From: Prevotella sp.
GTDB lineage: Bacteria; Bacteroidota; Bacteroidia; Bacteroidales; Bacteroidaceae
Assembly: GCA_017548385.1 (NCBI GenBank)
Contig: JAFZAE010000243.1
Location: 1-34,228 of the forward strand
DNA length: 34,228 bases
Direction of reading: 5' to 3'
The notes beneath the pieces were generated by a model. It was not told where the DNA came from and made no database searches. It worked only from the letters and a program-made list of their open reading frames with translations. Position 1 is the first letter of the stretch. Each line of letters opens with the position of its first letter. Positions 33,058 to 34,228 of the stretch are shown here, piece by piece. Position numbers and translations under genes: made by a program.

Positions 33058-34155
33058 TTATTCCCTTTTCAGCGTTGCTGCCACATATTCTGATTGGGTC
33101 CCAATGCGGAATTTACCGCCCCAAAGACCTATGCCACTACTGATATAGTAATGAGTGTGGTCGCGTTGGTATGACCCCCATGAACATTCATAGAGAGCAT
33201 CAGTAATCCAAGAAATAGGCCATACCTGACCACGATGGGTATGACCACTGAGTTGAAAGTCTATACCGCTTGTTGCAGCCTCATCCAAATGATAGGGTTG
33301 ATGGTCGAGAACGATAGTGTATTGATTTTGGGGTGCACTGGCGATGAGGTCTTTTAGGGGTTTGCGGGATGGATTGGTGCGGTCGTCGCGACCAATAATA
33401 CAAATACTGCCATCGATGCTCACACAACTGTCTTGAAGCAGGTGGATGCCCGCCGCTGCCATGAATTCTTTTGCTTTGGATTGGTAACTGTAAAACTCGT
33501 GGTTGCCTAAACAAGCATAGACGGGAGCTTCCAGACGAAGAAACTCCTCTGCCACATTTTCTTCCATCAAGGGACGGACACTTTTGTCTACAATGTCGCC
33601 GGCAATGAGTATTATATCGGGATGTTCGTTGTTCACCATATCCACCCAACGGGCGAACTCGGCACGTCGGTTGTGGTATCCTAAGTGGAGGTCGCTCATC
33701 ATCACGATTTTGTAATCTTTGGCCAAGGGCTTATCAGTGTTAAGCTCCATCGGCACGCGCACCTTGTTATGATAGTTAATGTTGCCCCAGGAGAAAAGTA
33801 CAACGAGAAAACCAGTGATACTCAGCGTAGCAGCCCAGTTGTCATGGAGATAGACTGAAGGGAGCAGATGTACTAAACGGAGAAGGTCGAGCACGATAAA
33901 AATCATCACCAAATAGAGCAAGATGAAAAGCATCGATGTGCCTATCTGATAGATAGCGGAGGCCGCACCCAAAGACATCCGCTCGATGCCGCCACCGAAG
34001 ATGAAGAACATGCCAAAGAAACTGATGGCTATAGTGGCAACTACAACCCATTTCCATAGTTTGGGAAAAGGGAGGATACACCAAACATGCCACAATGCGT
34101 AGGCAAGTCCCCCAAACATCAGCAAAAGAAAGAAAATGAAGAACATAAATTTCAT
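33058..34155 (-). CDS. Membrane metallophosphoesterase
   Basis: A 365-residue protein with four N-terminal membrane helices (about 3-25, 36-56, 73-98, 108-128) and a calcineurin-like phosphoesterase domain (about 145-360). Metal-binding motifs in order: SDLHLGYH (D155, H157), AGDIVD (D187), GNHEF (N218, H219), DHQPYH and SGHTHRGQ. All are intact. The family includes YkuE/YaeI-like enzymes that cleave UDP-diacylglucosamine or other phosphodiesters. It is convergent with lpxB, but the arrangement is not evidence of a lipid A role by itself. Confidence 0.9.
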   Translation of the reverse strand: MKFMFFIFFLLLMFGGLAYALWHVWCILPFPKLWKWVVVATIAISFFGMFFIFGGGIERMSLGAASAIYQIGTSMLFILLYLVMIFIVLDLLRLVHLLPSVYLHDNWAATLSITGFLVVLFSWGNINYHNKVRVPMELNTDKPLAKDYKIVMMSDLHLGYHNRRAEFARWVDMVNNEHPDIILIAGDIVDKSVRPLMEENVAEEFLRLEAPVYACLGNHEFYSYQSKAKEFMAAAGIHLLQDSCVSIDGSICIIGRDDRTNPSRKPLKDLIASAPQNQYTIVLDHQPYHLDEAATSGIDFQLSGHTHRGQVWPISWITDALYECSWGSYQRDHTHYYISSGIGLWGGKFRIGTQSEYVAATLKRE

Positions 34156-34199
34156 CTTATTCTTAATATGAATAGCCCATGGAAATGCACACCAAACAA

Positions 34200-34223
34200 C
34201 TTGAGTTCTTGAGTTTTTGAGTT
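34200..34223. repeat. 8-bp tandem repeat near the right edge
   Basis: CTTGAGTT, CTTGAGTT, TTTGAGTT: three consecutive 8-bp units. The reverse complement is AACTCAAG-like, the same core as the other mini-repeats. Confidence 0.7.
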
Positions 34224-34228
34224 GACTA

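Noticed and set aside
1..34228. Diversity-generating retroelement (reverse transcriptase and template)
   Set aside because: Despite the DGR-like C-terminus of the kinase protein, no reverse transcriptase gene or second copy of the variable region was seen.

Overview
The window looks like chromosomal DNA of a Bacteroidales bacterium, most likely Prevotellaceae. The evidence is a SusC/SusD pair, signal-peptide enzymes for pectin, a FISUMP-type domain, a ParA-ParB-DUF5683-transglycosylase-RSH gene order, no Shine-Dalgarno sites, and repeated promoter elements of the Bacteroidota type (-7 TAnnTTTG, sometimes with a -33 TTTG about 19-21 bp upstream). Assignments rest on reading motifs and architecture; no database search was run.

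Layout. 1-200: a cobalamin riboswitch on the minus strand that controls a gene lying beyond the left edge. 238-2227: a promoter, two 58-bp hairpin-bearing repeats in the leader, and a membrane-anchored Ser/Thr kinase fused to a FISUMP domain. 2383-4551: a PL9-type pectate lyase (minus). 4684-8249: a minus-strand operon for a secreted DUF3836-like protein, an ABC ATPase, two paralogous permeases and a YtrA-type GntR repressor; a perfect inverted repeat at 8289-8312 overlaps its start of transcription and is the likely operator. 8526-9935: a GH28 polygalacturonase-like enzyme, followed by a secreted protein of unknown function. 11532-14192: a tightly coupled minus-strand set (lipoprotein, murB, metallo-beta-lactamase-fold hydrolase). 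14323-15360: pheS. 15537-17732: a secreted C10 (streptopain-like) protease with duplicated beta-type modules and a dockerin-like tail. 17887-24725: SusD, SusC and a CE8 pectin methylesterase, all minus. 24794-30905: parA, parB, DUF5683, lytic transglycosylase and RelA/SpoT, all minus. 31050-33003: surE and lpxB (plus). 33058-34155: a four-helix membrane metallophosphoesterase (minus).

How the genes fit together. PL9 lyase, GH28 hydrolase, CE8 esterase and SusCD are all consistent with growth on pectin (homogalacturonan), but they are spread over 22 kb and interleaved with housekeeping genes rather than forming one compact locus; no local PUL regulator is visible. The rest is cell-envelope, chromosome-partition and stringent-response housekeeping.

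The observations I consider most worth following are the kinase-FISUMP fusion with its repeat-built leader, the YtrA operator and its operon, the C10-dockerin protease, and a family of tiny tandem repeats (periods 8, 11 and 13 bp, mostly built on an AACT core) that sit at gene ends in several places. I saw no CRISPR array, tRNA, rRNA, insertion sequence or reverse transcriptase.
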